DNA of 15,261 bases from Clostridiales bacterium (GCA_031269415.1 JAISZF010000130.1:1-15261), one strand, 5' to 3'; shown: positions 6,427 through 14,452, counted from the first letter of the stretch. The notes: a model not told the origin generated them from the sequence alone. Numbers and translations: made by a program.

Positions 6427-8130
6427 ATGAACGGAACTCCCCTGCCGATTGGCGTTGAGGATTTTAAGGATATAATCCGGCACAATCAGTATTATGTCGA
6501 TAAAACCTTGCTGATTAGGGATCTATTAGACAACCGCGGCGCGGTTACGCTCATAACCCGGCCCAGGCGTTTTGGAAAAACATTGAATATGAGTATGCTG
6601 AGGTATTTTTTTGAAGACACTCATTCCGAGCGGCTGAATGAGGAAAACAAGCTCCTGTTTTACGGGAACGAACATTACGCCGAAAAAAAGATCATTATGG
6701 AGGGAAATGACTACGTTTCCCACATGTGCGGGTATCCTGTGGTTTTTATAACATTGAAATCCGCAAAGCAGGGTAATTGGGAGAACGCGTTTTTAATGCT
6801 GAAAAAAGCAATCTGCAAGGTATTTCGCGATAATAGGAGTGTTATCGATAAGCTGGGCCTTTCTTCCATGAAAAAGCGCTTTTCCCTTATAATGGAAGAA
6901 GCCGCCTATGATTCCGAATACTATGACTCACTGCGGTTTCTATCGGAAGCCCTGTATGAAGTTTATCAAAAAAAAACAATAATATTGATTGACGAATATG
7001 ACGTACCGCTGGAGAACTCTTACGAACGCGGATTCTACGAAAAAATGACAGACTTCATCCGTTCGCTGTTTGAATCGGCGCTAAAAACGAATCCCTGCTT
7101 GGAGTTTGCCGTGCTGACAGGATGTTTGCGCGTCTCAAAAGAGAGCGTCTTTACCGGGTTGAACAACTTCGACGCGGCGTCGGTGTTAAGTACGGAATAC
7201 AGTGAGTATTTCGGCTTCACAGAGCCCGAGGTCTGTGACACGCTGGATTTTTATAATCTATCGGAGCGTTTTAATACGGTAAAACTTTGGTACGACGGTT
7301 ACCGCATGGGCAATACGGAGATCTATAACCCTTGGAGTATCATCAATTATATAAAAAGCGTAAGATCGGATCAGAAGGCGCTGCCTAAACCCTACTGGTC
7401 AAATACCAGTTCCAACATCATTGTATACAGGCTGATAAAACTGTCCGGCTTGAAAGAACGAACTCAGATTGAAAACTTAATAGACGGCGGTACAATCGAA
7501 ATCCCTGTTCACGAAGAGGTTACTTACGCCGATATTGACAGAGATATGAATAACCTATGGAATTTCCTGTATTTCACAGGCTATCTAAGGCAGCTATCCT
7601 TACGCTTGGATGGCGGTACGATATATATAAAAGCGGCTATTCCCAACGAAGAGGTTCGATACATCTATCGGAACTCCATTATGAATCAATTCAGGGAAGA
7701 TATCGAAGGAAGAGATCTGTCGGGGCTGTATAAGGCTATGTTGGCCAATGACGCGCGGGGGATGGAACAGGCAATCAACCGCGCTCTCTTATCAACAATC
7801 AGTTTTCACGACAGCGCGGAGAGTTTCTATCACGGCTTTATGGCGGGAATTTTTCAGGGCATGACCGACTACATCGTGGAATCCAATCGTGAGGAAGGAA
7901 ACGGCCGCCCGGATATGATCATCCGTTATCCGAATTTTTTGGGGAAAGCGTTTATCTTGGAATTCAAGGCGTCGAATAGAGCAATGGATTTAGAGAGCTG
8001 CCTGCAATCAGCCGCGGATCAGATTGTTAACCGGAATTACGCCGCCGGATTAATATCTGAGGGATATACCGACATAACGTGCTTTGGGATTGCCTTTTAC
8101 AGAAAAAACTGTTTGGTTAAGCAAGTTTAA
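6427..8130 (+). CDS. AAA-ATPase-like protein with C-terminal PD-(D/E)XK nuclease domain
   Basis: 567 residues, the usual length for the AAA-ATPase_like (PF09820) plus PDDEXK_9 (PF08011) architecture common in Clostridia and Bacteroidetes. The N-terminus shows the family hallmarks: PIGVEDFKDI, YYVDKTLLI and the Walker A variant TRPRRFGKTLNMSML (about residues 44-58). Walker B is IILIDEYDVPL, with DEYD at 189-192. YDGYRMG and YNPWSIINYI mark the helical lid. The C-terminal domain has RPDMII (Asp496) followed by FILEFKA (Glu512-Phe-Lys514), the D...E-x-K nuclease triad, so the nuclease looks intact. The biological role of the family is not settled; the ATPase/nuclease pairing and patchy distribution suggest DNA processing, selfish behaviour or defence. 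It is monocistronic, with its own promoter and a strong terminator. Confidence 0.93.
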   Translation: MNGTPLPIGVEDFKDIIRHNQYYVDKTLLIRDLLDNRGAVTLITRPRRFGKTLNMSMLRYFFEDTHSERLNEENKLLFYGNEHYAEKKIIMEGNDYVSHMCGYPVVFITLKSAKQGNWENAFLMLKKAICKVFRDNRSVIDKLGLSSMKKRFSLIMEEAAYDSEYYDSLRFLSEALYEVYQKKTIILIDEYDVPLENSYERGFYEKMTDFIRSLFESALKTNPCLEFAVLTGCLRVSKESVFTGLNNFDAASVLSTEYSEYFGFTEPEVCDTLDFYNLSERFNTVKLWYDGYRMGNTEIYNPWSIINYIKSVRSDQKALPKPYWSNTSSNIIVYRLIKLSGLKERTQIENLIDGGTIEIPVHEEVTYADIDRDMNNLWNFLYFTGYLRQLSLRLDGGTIYIKAAIPNEEVRYIYRNSIMNQFREDIEGRDLSGLYKAMLANDARGMEQAINRALLSTISFHDSAESFYHGFMAGIFQGMTDYIVESNREEGNGRPDMIIRYPNFLGKAFILEFKASNRAMDLESCLQSAADQIVNRNYAAGLISEGYTDITCFGIAFYRKNCLVKQV

Positions 8131-8135
8131 AAAGA

Positions 8136-8173
8136 GCGGCTCGCTCCGCGATGAGTGGAGCGAGCCGCCTTTT
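8136..8173. terminator. Strong bidirectional hairpin terminator
   Basis: A perfect 12-bp GC-rich stem, GCGGCTCGCTCC (8136-8147) with GGAGCGAGCCGC (8157-8168), has a 9-base loop and is followed by CTTTT. On the other strand it is followed by a T-rich tract opposite AAAAA. It separates the convergent AAA/PD-(D/E)XK gene and glgB and starts 5 bases after the former's stop. Confidence 0.88.
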
Positions 8174-8177
8174 CCGA

Positions 8178-10373
8178 TTATACGGGCTTTATAACCGTAA
8201 CCCCCAGCGGCGGGATCTTTATCACAACGCTGTAAGGCCTGCCATCCCACGGTATGGCCTCGGCGTTCAGCCGGGATGTGTTTATCACGCCGGAGCCGCC
8301 GTATTTCGGGTCGTCACTGTTTAATATTTCACGGTAAGCGCAGAGCTTCGGTACGCCTAACCGGTGCATTGTAAGCGGCACGGGTGTAAAATTGCACGCG
8401 AATATAACAATATCGTCCTCATCCTCGGATTTACGGAAGAATGTAAGTATGCTTCTTTCCCAGTCGCCGCAGTTGATCCATTCAAAACCGTTATGGGTAA
8501 AGTCGTCATACCAAAGCGCCCGTTCGTTAATATACAGACGGTTGAGATCACGGGTAAAGTCCAGCATCTGCCTGTGATGGTCGTATTCAAGCAGGAACCA
8601 GTCTAAACTTCGGGCTTCGCTCCATTCGTCGAACTGACCGAACTCGCCGCCCATAAACAGGAGTTTTTTACCGGGATGCCCTATCATAAAGCTCAGGGCC
8701 ACCCGCAGGTTAGCGAATTTCTGCCAAAGGTCGCCCGGCATTTTATTTATAAGCGACGCTTTTCCATGCACAACCTCGTCATGTGACAAAACCAGAATAA
8801 AATTCTCGGTGTAAGCGTAAACCATGCCAAAAGTGAGGTTGTTATGATGGTATTTCCGGTATATACTTTCTTTGGACATATATGTCAAAAAGTCATTCAT
8901 CCAGCCCATGTTCCACTTGTAGTCAAAACCCAAGCCGTTTATCTCAACCGGACGCGACACGCCCGCCCAAGCCGTGGATTCCTCCGCGATCATAACCGCT
9001 TGAGGGCAGCGGCCATGCAGCACGGAATTCATGTGCTTCATGAACTCAACAGCTTCTAAGTTGTGGTTGCCCCCATATTGATTAGGTATCCACTGCCCGC
9101 CCTGCTTGCCGTAGTCCAAATACAGCATGGAAGCGACCGCGTCGACTCGCAGACCGTCGATATGGAATTTCTCTATCCAGAAGATGGCGTTAGCGATTAG
9201 GAAATTCTTGACCTCGTTGCGCCCATAATTGTATATGTAGGTACCCCAGTCAGGATGTTCGCCTTTACGCGGATCCTCGTGCTCGTATAAAGCGGTGCCG
9301 TCAAACCTGCCTAAGCCGTGCGCGTCCTTGGGAAAATGCGCGGGAACCCAGTCCAGTAACACGCCTATGCCGTTTAGATGACACGCGTCGACAAACGCCA
9401 TAAACTCATCCGGATTGCCGTGGCGGCTGGTCGGGGCGTAATAACCCACGACCTGATACCCCCATGAGCCGTCAAATGGATGTTCTTCTATGGGCATTAA
9501 CTCAATATGCGTGTAGCCCATGTCTTTTACATAGGGTATCAGTTGATCCGAGAGTTCCGTGTACGTCAGGAAACGGTTCTCTTCCCCGCGTTTCCATGAG
9601 CCCAGATGGACTTCATAGATATTCATTGGCCTGGAACTGCCGGAGTCTTTCTGGGCCTCTATCCAGCCGGCGTCGTCCCATTCGTATTTATTAATATCGT
9701 ACACAAGCGACGACGTGCTGGGGCGCAGTTCCGCGAAATTGCCGTAGGGGTCCTGCTTTTGGAGTAATTCGTTGTGCTGGGTCTTTATTTCATATTTATA
9801 CCGGTCGTATTGCTTCAAACCTGGCGCGAACAACTCCCAAACGCCGGAGCTGCCCAACTGGCGCATAGGGTTGCGGCGGCCGTCCCAGGCGTTAAAATCG
9901 CCGATAACGCTGACGCGTTTGGCGTTAGGCGCCCATACGGCAAACAGAACGCCGTCTACCCCCTGACACGTCATGGGATGCGCGCCGAGTTTCTCGAATA
10001 TTTCATAATGCGTGCCGTTGCCGAAGAGATACCGATCCAGTTCCGAGATAACCGGTGAGAAACTATATGGATCATATGTCACCCAGTTCGCGCCGTAACC
10101 TTTAACCTCAAGCTGGTACAGGAACCACTTGCCGCGATCCTCAATAATGGCCTCGAAGAAGCCGTCGGAGTGGATCTTTTCCATCGGGTACCGTACGCTT
10201 GGATCTTTGGGATCCGTCACGGTTATCGCGGAAGCCTGCGGGATAAAAGCGCGAACGGCCAAGGCCTTTTTATGTCCGATTTCAACTTCATGCATGCCTA
10301 GAATATGATGCGGATCCCCGTGAACCGAATCAATGATTTGCTTGAGCTCGTCCAAGTCTATAAGAGATACCAT
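8178..10373 (-). CDS. glgB: 1,4-alpha-glucan (glycogen) branching enzyme
   Basis: 731 residues, close to the about 730 of long-form GlgB. The start ATG has GGAGG 6 bases upstream. The enzyme forms alpha-1,6 branches in glycogen in the cytosol. Two N-terminal CBM48-like modules are visible: an extra N1 domain beginning near HHILGMHEV, and the canonical one with VLFAVWAPNAKRVSVIGDFN (142-161). The GH13 catalytic barrel shows region I LLDWVPAHFPKD, region II DGLRVDAVASM with nucleophile Asp411, region III IAEESTAW with acid/base Glu464, and region IV LSHDEVVHG with Asp532. All catalytic residues are present. Unusually, no glgC, glgD, glgA or glgP is adjacent; upstream is an unrelated gene behind its own terminator, so glgB is a single-gene unit here with its own promoter. 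Confidence 0.98.
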   Translation of the reverse strand: MVSLIDLDELKQIIDSVHGDPHHILGMHEVEIGHKKALAVRAFIPQASAITVTDPKDPSVRYPMEKIHSDGFFEAIIEDRGKWFLYQLEVKGYGANWVTYDPYSFSPVISELDRYLFGNGTHYEIFEKLGAHPMTCQGVDGVLFAVWAPNAKRVSVIGDFNAWDGRRNPMRQLGSSGVWELFAPGLKQYDRYKYEIKTQHNELLQKQDPYGNFAELRPSTSSLVYDINKYEWDDAGWIEAQKDSGSSRPMNIYEVHLGSWKRGEENRFLTYTELSDQLIPYVKDMGYTHIELMPIEEHPFDGSWGYQVVGYYAPTSRHGNPDEFMAFVDACHLNGIGVLLDWVPAHFPKDAHGLGRFDGTALYEHEDPRKGEHPDWGTYIYNYGRNEVKNFLIANAIFWIEKFHIDGLRVDAVASMLYLDYGKQGGQWIPNQYGGNHNLEAVEFMKHMNSVLHGRCPQAVMIAEESTAWAGVSRPVEINGLGFDYKWNMGWMNDFLTYMSKESIYRKYHHNNLTFGMVYAYTENFILVLSHDEVVHGKASLINKMPGDLWQKFANLRVALSFMIGHPGKKLLFMGGEFGQFDEWSEARSLDWFLLEYDHHRQMLDFTRDLNRLYINERALWYDDFTHNGFEWINCGDWERSILTFFRKSEDEDDIVIFACNFTPVPLTMHRLGVPKLCAYREILNSDDPKYGGSGVINTSRLNAEAIPWDGRPYSVVIKIPPLGVTVIKPV

Positions 10374-10437
10374 ATTAAACCTCCAATTCCTTGATCGGAT
10401 TCATTATTTTGTATATCCGAATCAAAAGGTAGTCCAT

Positions 10438-10466
10438 AGTATAGCACAAAAAACTCGGCTTAACAA
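10438..10466 (-). promoter_or_regulatory. Sigma-A type promoter of glgB
   Basis: Minus-strand TTGTTA (complement of 10461-10466), exactly 17 bases, then TATACT (complement of 10438-10443). It implies a leader of roughly 55-60 bases before the glgB ATG. The leader contains TCGGAT/ATCCGA (10395-10400 and 10415-10420), a short inverted repeat that could form a weak hairpin. Confidence 0.75.
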
Positions 10467-10503
10467 GGATAATACTTTTATTTTTCATTTGACCCAAAAT
10501 AAT

Positions 10504-10534
10504 AAGCGAGACTAAGATCATTCCTGTCCCGCTT
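10504..10534 (-). terminator. Probable terminator overlapping the end of the beta-propeller gene
   Basis: On the minus strand AAGCGGGAC pairs with GTCTCGCTT (complements of 10526-10534 and 10504-10512), a 9-bp stem with one G-T wobble and a 13-base loop, followed by ATTATTTT. The left arm lies in the last codons of the gene and the stop codon is in the loop. Confidence 0.55.
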
Positions 10535-11852
10535 GATTCGTATCGTCATATTCAGGTTCAGTTTTCGTGTCGAAGCCGGACTCATCCCGCTGCCAGCCGG
10601 CGTTATAGTATTTGTGTTCGTCCGATATATACCGCTCGTCTCCCACGGAAACGTACGCCCCGCGGCGGCTCAGGGCCTCGGATAATTCCGCGTTGCGCTC
10701 GGAGATCAGCCTGGTTAAGCTTTCTATCTGCGCGTCTTTTTCGGCGGCGTGCTGGCGAAGGAGTGTGATTTGATTCCTCAGGCGCTCTATCTCATCGGCG
10801 TATTCTGGGCTTCTGGCCCGATCCGTCCGCGCCTCGTCCTCTTCCTTCTCCGAATACGCTGGGAAGAAATCCTCCGCCAAATCGGGGATTATTTGAATAT
10901 CCCAGGGGGAACCGCGATCCACATAAACCTGGCGCAGAAACATACCGTTTTCGGACTGCGCGGGCTGGCTGATGAAATACGCCTTTTCAGGGTTCTGGCA
11001 GAATTTGTTTCTATAACGCACAGGCCGTGAAAAAGACGCGCCCTTATCCTCAGACATACATACAAACAGATAGCCAGCGGCCATAAACGTTATGTAGAGA
11101 TTATCCCTCACAAAGAACAGCAGGCATTTCTCTATGCGCTGCGCTTCATACAAGACTATCGTTGGGGCGAACTCTCCGGTTACATTCCTGCGGTAAATCA
11201 ATTGGCTGGAGAACATGCTCTTAACAACAAACAGCGTATGAATTCCATTATCTGTAGTCAGGCAGGAGGTGTCTGACACAAAATAGTTTGTGGTATAATA
11301 GGTTATGTAATGCCCTTGCTTTTCGGGCGTGACCTCCCTGTACCCCAGCTTGTTTTCCGGGGATCGTGTCTGATAGAATAACAGGAGATGATCACGCGCC
11401 ACGCGCTGAACCTCGAAGATATTGGCCCAATATTTATCGATCCGCGAGGCGGGCGACCACTGCCCGCTGTCGTTAAGCTGCTGCAGCATCAGATAATTGC
11501 TTCTGTCTTCCGCGCTCGCGGCGTTATATATGATCGAGATGCCCCTATCCATGATGATAGGATGGAGCCAAACCTGCTGTATGTGGTCGGACTGATTCTT
11601 AAGCACGACCCGGCGGTTGATCGAATCGTCCGTAACATTGATTGTGACCGCTATAATATCACCCAGAGTATCCTGGCAGAACAGGTATATAATGTCGTCC
11701 TCATAATGAGCCGTAAAATTCTCACGGCAGTTTTCCGCAATCACCTGTTCGGCCTGCCACCGCCCTTTTAAATATACGCGCCTCACGATACCCCGCTGCC
11801 GTATATGATAGAACGCGCCGATATATCCATCGGTTCTGATTATATAATACAT
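10518..11852 (-). CDS. Probable beta-propeller protein with C-terminal coiled coil
   Basis: 444 residues from an ATG with GGGGGAGGG 5 bases upstream. I do not recognise a named family. Residues 1 to about 330 consist of repeated short beta-rich units with aromatic residues (YYIIRTDGYIGAFYHIR, DDIIYLFCQDTLGDI, GISIIYNAAS, DNLYITFMAAGYLFV), as in beta-propellers. One unit carries an Asp-box-like motif, SEDKGASFS, as in BNR/sialidase repeats. From about residue 345 the sequence turns acidic and then forms a clear coiled coil (EIERLRNQITLLRQHAAEKDAQIESLTRLISERNAELSEAL, about 360-400), ending in a polar, Tyr- and Asp-rich tail. There is no signal peptide, membrane helix or sortase motif, so it should be cytosolic. 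Catalytic sialidase residues are not evident. It is divergent from the sortase gene; a scaffold role is a guess. Confidence 0.8.
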   Translation of the reverse strand: MYYIIRTDGYIGAFYHIRQRGIVRRVYLKGRWQAEQVIAENCRENFTAHYEDDIIYLFCQDTLGDIIAVTINVTDDSINRRVVLKNQSDHIQQVWLHPIIMDRGISIIYNAASAEDRSNYLMLQQLNDSGQWSPASRIDKYWANIFEVQRVARDHLLLFYQTRSPENKLGYREVTPEKQGHYITYYTTNYFVSDTSCLTTDNGIHTLFVVKSMFSSQLIYRRNVTGEFAPTIVLYEAQRIEKCLLFFVRDNLYITFMAAGYLFVCMSEDKGASFSRPVRYRNKFCQNPEKAYFISQPAQSENGMFLRQVYVDRGSPWDIQIIPDLAEDFFPAYSEKEEDEARTDRARSPEYADEIERLRNQITLLRQHAAEKDAQIESLTRLISERNAELSEALSRRGAYVSVGDERYISDEHKYYNAGWQRDESGFDTKTEPEYDDTNQAGQE

Positions 11853-11941
11853 GAAAGCCCTCCCCCGGCCATACCAATAATATATATAATCGCGCGTTAC
11901 GGTTTATATACCTAAGTCTTAAATATCAAGGAGCTGTTTTT

Positions 11942-12781
11942 TTGAATAGAAGGACCTTGCTCAGAATCATCTGTTTATGCGTAATCTTCGCCTGCTGCTC
12001 TATATTAGTCTGGCAGTCGTATACCGAATATCGGCTGAATAAAATCGCCGAAGAGGCCAAGCTGGCTTACGAACGGGCTATGGCCCAGAAAAAGCCGACT
12101 CCGCCGCCCACATATACGCCCGCGCCGACCGCCGCGCCTCCGGCGACCGCATCGCCCATGCCTTCGCCCACCCCGACGCCAAAGGTTATACAGCCCGAAT
12201 TCGAGGAACTGAGAGCCGAATACGGCAATGACGACATCGTGGGATACCTAAGGATAGCGGGCGCCAGCATAGACTATCCGGTTACGCACAGCGGCGATAA
12301 CTCTTATTACCTGCATTATGACATACGTAAAAACGCCAGTAACGCGGGATGGATCTTTATGGACTACGAAAACGACGTGGAGAGAGACGACCCCAATACC
12401 GTTATTTACGGCCACAATATGCGTCAGGACATTATGTTCCACAGCCTAAGGTACTATCAGTCGTGGGATTATTTCAACAATCACCGCTATATTGAGTTCA
12501 ACACGATCTATGAAAACCATGTATGGGAGGTATTTTCGTTTTATCGTACGGACACCGATTTTCCGTACATCCAGGTAATTTTTCCCTCCGATGAGGATTT
12601 CTTCTCGTTAGCGACCCAAATGAAAGCGCTCTCGATGTACGATACAGGCGTGGATATTAAACCCGGTGATCGTATACTGACGCTTTCAACCTGCACCAAC
12701 GAGGACGAGGATACGCGTTTCGCGCTGAGCGCGCGGCGCTTAAGCCCAGACGAGATACCTCCGGAACTTAAATCGAATTAG
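11942..12781 (+). CDS. srtB: Class B sortase
   Basis: 279 residues. The start is TTG at 11942 with AAGGAG at 11928-11933 and an 8-base spacer. Residues 5-25 are a hydrophobic membrane anchor (LLRIICLCVIFACCSILVW) after a positive N-terminus, followed by a short helix and a Pro/Thr/Ala-rich linker (about 51-80) that would span part of the wall. The catalytic domain has YGHNM (His158), TLSTCT (Cys251) and DTRFALSARR (Arg259), the His/Cys/Arg triad. The helix-containing segment between His and Cys and the TLSTC form fit class B. Class B enzymes anchor specific surface proteins, often haem-uptake proteins, or assemble pili; no protein with a sorting signal is encoded in this window, so its substrate is unknown. 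The low-complexity linker is longer than in typical SrtB. Confidence 0.92.
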   Translation: MNRRTLLRIICLCVIFACCSILVWQSYTEYRLNKIAEEAKLAYERAMAQKKPTPPPTYTPAPTAAPPATASPMPSPTPTPKVIQPEFEELRAEYGNDDIVGYLRIAGASIDYPVTHSGDNSYYLHYDIRKNASNAGWIFMDYENDVERDDPNTVIYGHNMRQDIMFHSLRYYQSWDYFNNHRYIEFNTIYENHVWEVFSFYRTDTDFPYIQVIFPSDEDFFSLATQMKALSMYDTGVDIKPGDRILTLSTCTNEDEDTRFALSARRLSPDEIPPELKSN

Positions 12782-12884
12782 TCCGCCCATTTTTGAAAGA
12801 ATTTACCAAGTATATTTTTCCTCCGTAAGGTAATCATTCTAAGTATGACTATCTGATTCTTGACAAGAGTGCGGAGGGAAACTT

Positions 12885-13661
12885 ATGCTGAACAACAAGG
12901 TTGAAATCTGCGGCGTCAATACATCTAAATTACCGGTGCTAAAAGGGGAAGAGAAAAAAAAGCTGTTTGAAAAGATTATGGAAGGCGACGAAGAAGCCCG
13001 TAAAAAATACATATATGGCAATCTGCGTCTGGTACTGAGCATTATTCAGCGGTTTAACAACAGAGGAGAATATGTTGACGATATATTCCAGGTTGGGTGT
13101 ATCGGACTAATAAAGGCTATTGATAATTTTGACATTAACCAAGGAGTTCAGTTCTCCACGTACGCTGTACCCATGATTATTGGGGAAATCCGGCGATACC
13201 TGCGCGACAATAATTCCATAAGGGTCAGCCGCTCGCTGCGCGACACCGCTTATAAAGCCCTGCAGGTCAAAGAGAAGCTGACAAACAAAAATTCTAAGGA
13301 ACCGACCATCGAGGAGATCTCCAAGGAACTGAACATGCCCAAGGAGGATGTAATCTTCGCGCTGGACGCTATACAAGACCCCATATCGTTGTTTGAGCCT
13401 GTGTATCACGACGGCAACGACGCTATCTTTGTGATGGATCAGGTTTCCGACGAGAGGAATACCGATAACAACTGGCTGGAAAATCTATCACTGTCTGAGG
13501 CGCTGAAGCGTTTAAACGAAAGGGAGAAGCTGATTCTGAGCCTGCGTTTCTTCGAGGGCAAGACGCAGATGGAAGTGGCGGACGAGATAGGCATTAGCCA
13601 GGCCCAGGTGTCCCGGCTGGAGAAGAGCGCGCTGAAGAATATGAAGAAATATATTTCGTGA
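12885..13661 (+). CDS. sigG: RNA polymerase sporulation sigma factor SigG
   Basis: 258 residues, matching the about 260 of sigma-G. The ATG has GGAGGG 6 bases upstream. The N-terminus VEICGVNTSKLPVLKGEE is the segment that distinguishes sigma-G from sigma-F and sigma-B. Region 2 follows (NLRLVLSIIQRF, DDIFQVGCIGLIKAIDNFD, VQFSTYAVPMIIGEIRRYLRDN), then region 3 (IRVSRSLRDTAYKALQVKEKL, EPTIEEISKELNMP) and region 4 with the -35-binding helix-turn-helix (KTQMEVADEIGISQAQVSRLEKSALK). It directs late forespore gene expression. In most Bacilli and Clostridia sigG follows spoIIGA and sigE; here a sortase precedes it, 103 bases away, so the usual cluster is broken or rearranged. The gene is intact and no convincing terminator or promoter was found in the 103-base gap. 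Confidence 0.97.
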   Translation: MLNNKVEICGVNTSKLPVLKGEEKKKLFEKIMEGDEEARKKYIYGNLRLVLSIIQRFNNRGEYVDDIFQVGCIGLIKAIDNFDINQGVQFSTYAVPMIIGEIRRYLRDNNSIRVSRSLRDTAYKALQVKEKLTNKNSKEPTIEEISKELNMPKEDVIFALDAIQDPISLFEPVYHDGNDAIFVMDQVSDERNTDNNWLENLSLSEALKRLNEREKLILSLRFFEGKTQMEVADEIGISQAQVSRLEKSALKNMKKYIS

Positions 13662-13840
13662 GATAAAACAGGCCTGAATGGCTTGGCTATACTCGGACGA
13701 TATGATATTGGCAATTCCACCGGGTATGTGGTAAAATTGAAATGTCCATTAAGATCGCCTCCGGATTTAATAATGCGTTTGGCTTGAGACACCTTACTCA
13801 TTATAGCGTCTTGGGGGCGTTTTTTACATATTTTCTATAG

Positions 13841-14086
13841 CCTTTCGCTATTGAGGAAATCAGCGTTGACGGCTTCGACAAGGCAAAGCGGTATACGGCG
13901 CGGGAGCTTGCTGACCGCAATTACAATCTCGACCTTTGCGGCTTTCCCCACGAGGAAGAAGTAATACTGCCGCCTCGCGAGCTGATACAGCAATATCAGG
14001 AGAAACGGGCGAGCCTGAACGCGGACATCGACCGAATCCTTTTAGAAATATGTTGGTGCTTTAAACTGCGAATTGGCTGGTCTTAG
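13841..14086 (+). pseudogene. C-terminal remnant of a type I restriction-modification DNA methyltransferase (HsdM-like)
   Basis: An open stretch of 81 codons lies between in-frame stops at 13838-13840 and 14084-14086, with no start codon or ribosome site at its beginning. It contains ELADRNYNLDLCGFPHEEE, ILPPRELIQQYQEK and RASLNADIDRILLEI. I recognise these as the extreme C-terminus of N6-adenine type I methylases: the N-Y-N-L-D strand, then the closing coiled helix with LNADIDR. All SAM-binding and NPPY catalytic motifs, normally hundreds of residues upstream, are absent; the DNA directly before is sigG plus about 180 bases of non-coding sequence. The last codons after LLEI (CWCFKLRIGWS) look unrelated, suggesting a second junction near 14050. 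No hsdS or hsdR is seen. Confidence 0.6.
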
Positions 14087-14452
14087 GCATATTGAATTCG
14101 CTCGAACATGGTTAGGTATGAGAATGTGGAACAAAATAGACAATCCACTCATATGTATAATCCTCAAAATCCGTTAAAGCGTCTAGCAGTAAGGGTAATG
14201 CCCCTTAGCCGTCACGACGTCACCCTTATTGATAAGATAATCTTACCGTAATTATCAATGGATCTGTTCCGATATCTCCGTCTCAACGAGCCTATTTGAG
14301 TAAAAATTATTATTCTATCAATTTACTTATTTTTTGTCATATTTTTTACTATATATTGTATGCATTTATATTATATACCAATTCAAGACAATAAAGTCTC
14401 GTAAAGTATATCATTTATAAATCCGTACTTGCACAATGGTGCTAATGCTTCA
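14087..14452. other. AT-rich spacer with inverted repeats, no convincing gene
   Basis: 366 bases between the HsdM remnant and the transposase. The right two-thirds is very AT-rich. A 47-codon ATG frame (14108-14251) exists but has no ribosome site and no recognisable similarity. The spacer holds several inverted repeats, listed separately. The left end of the insertion sequence should lie in the right part of this stretch, but its terminal repeat cannot be defined without the other end. Confidence 0.5.
14190..14259. repeat. Cluster of inverted repeats
   Basis: TAAGGG (14190-14195) can pair either with CCCTTA at 14202-14207 (6-base loop) or, as TAAGGGT, with ACCCTTA at 14222-14228, so the two structures exclude each other. 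Next to it ATTGATAA (14228-14235) and TTATCAAT (14252-14259) form a perfect 8-bp inverted repeat around a near-palindrome TAAGATAATCTTA. A GACGTC palindrome lies at 14216-14221. The meaning is unknown: a terminator-like, recombination or regulatory site are all possible. Confidence 0.45.

Noticed and set aside
11881..11910. TATAAT-like sequences between the propeller and sortase genes
   Set aside because: The stretch is simply TA-rich and no -35 partner fits at proper spacing in either direction.
12810..12841. Sigma-G/F-like promoter before sigG (GTATA ... CATTCTA)
   Set aside because: Both elements resemble the consensus, but the spacer is 20 bases instead of about 15, so it is not a credible match.
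12860..12865. TTGACA as a -35 element for sigG
   Set aside because: A -10 at normal spacing would fall on the start codon, and no such hexamer is there.
13439..13801. 120-codon minus-strand frame overlapping the end of sigG
   Set aside because: Two-thirds lies antisense to a certain gene, with no ribosome site before its ATG.
13800..13830. Terminator-like AGCGTC...GGCG followed by TTTTTT after sigG
   Set aside because: Only four pairs including a wobble; too weak to call, despite the T-run.
14108..14251. 47-codon ATG frame in the spacer
   Set aside because: No ribosome site, no recognisable similarity, and it overlaps the inverted-repeat cluster; probably chance or relic.
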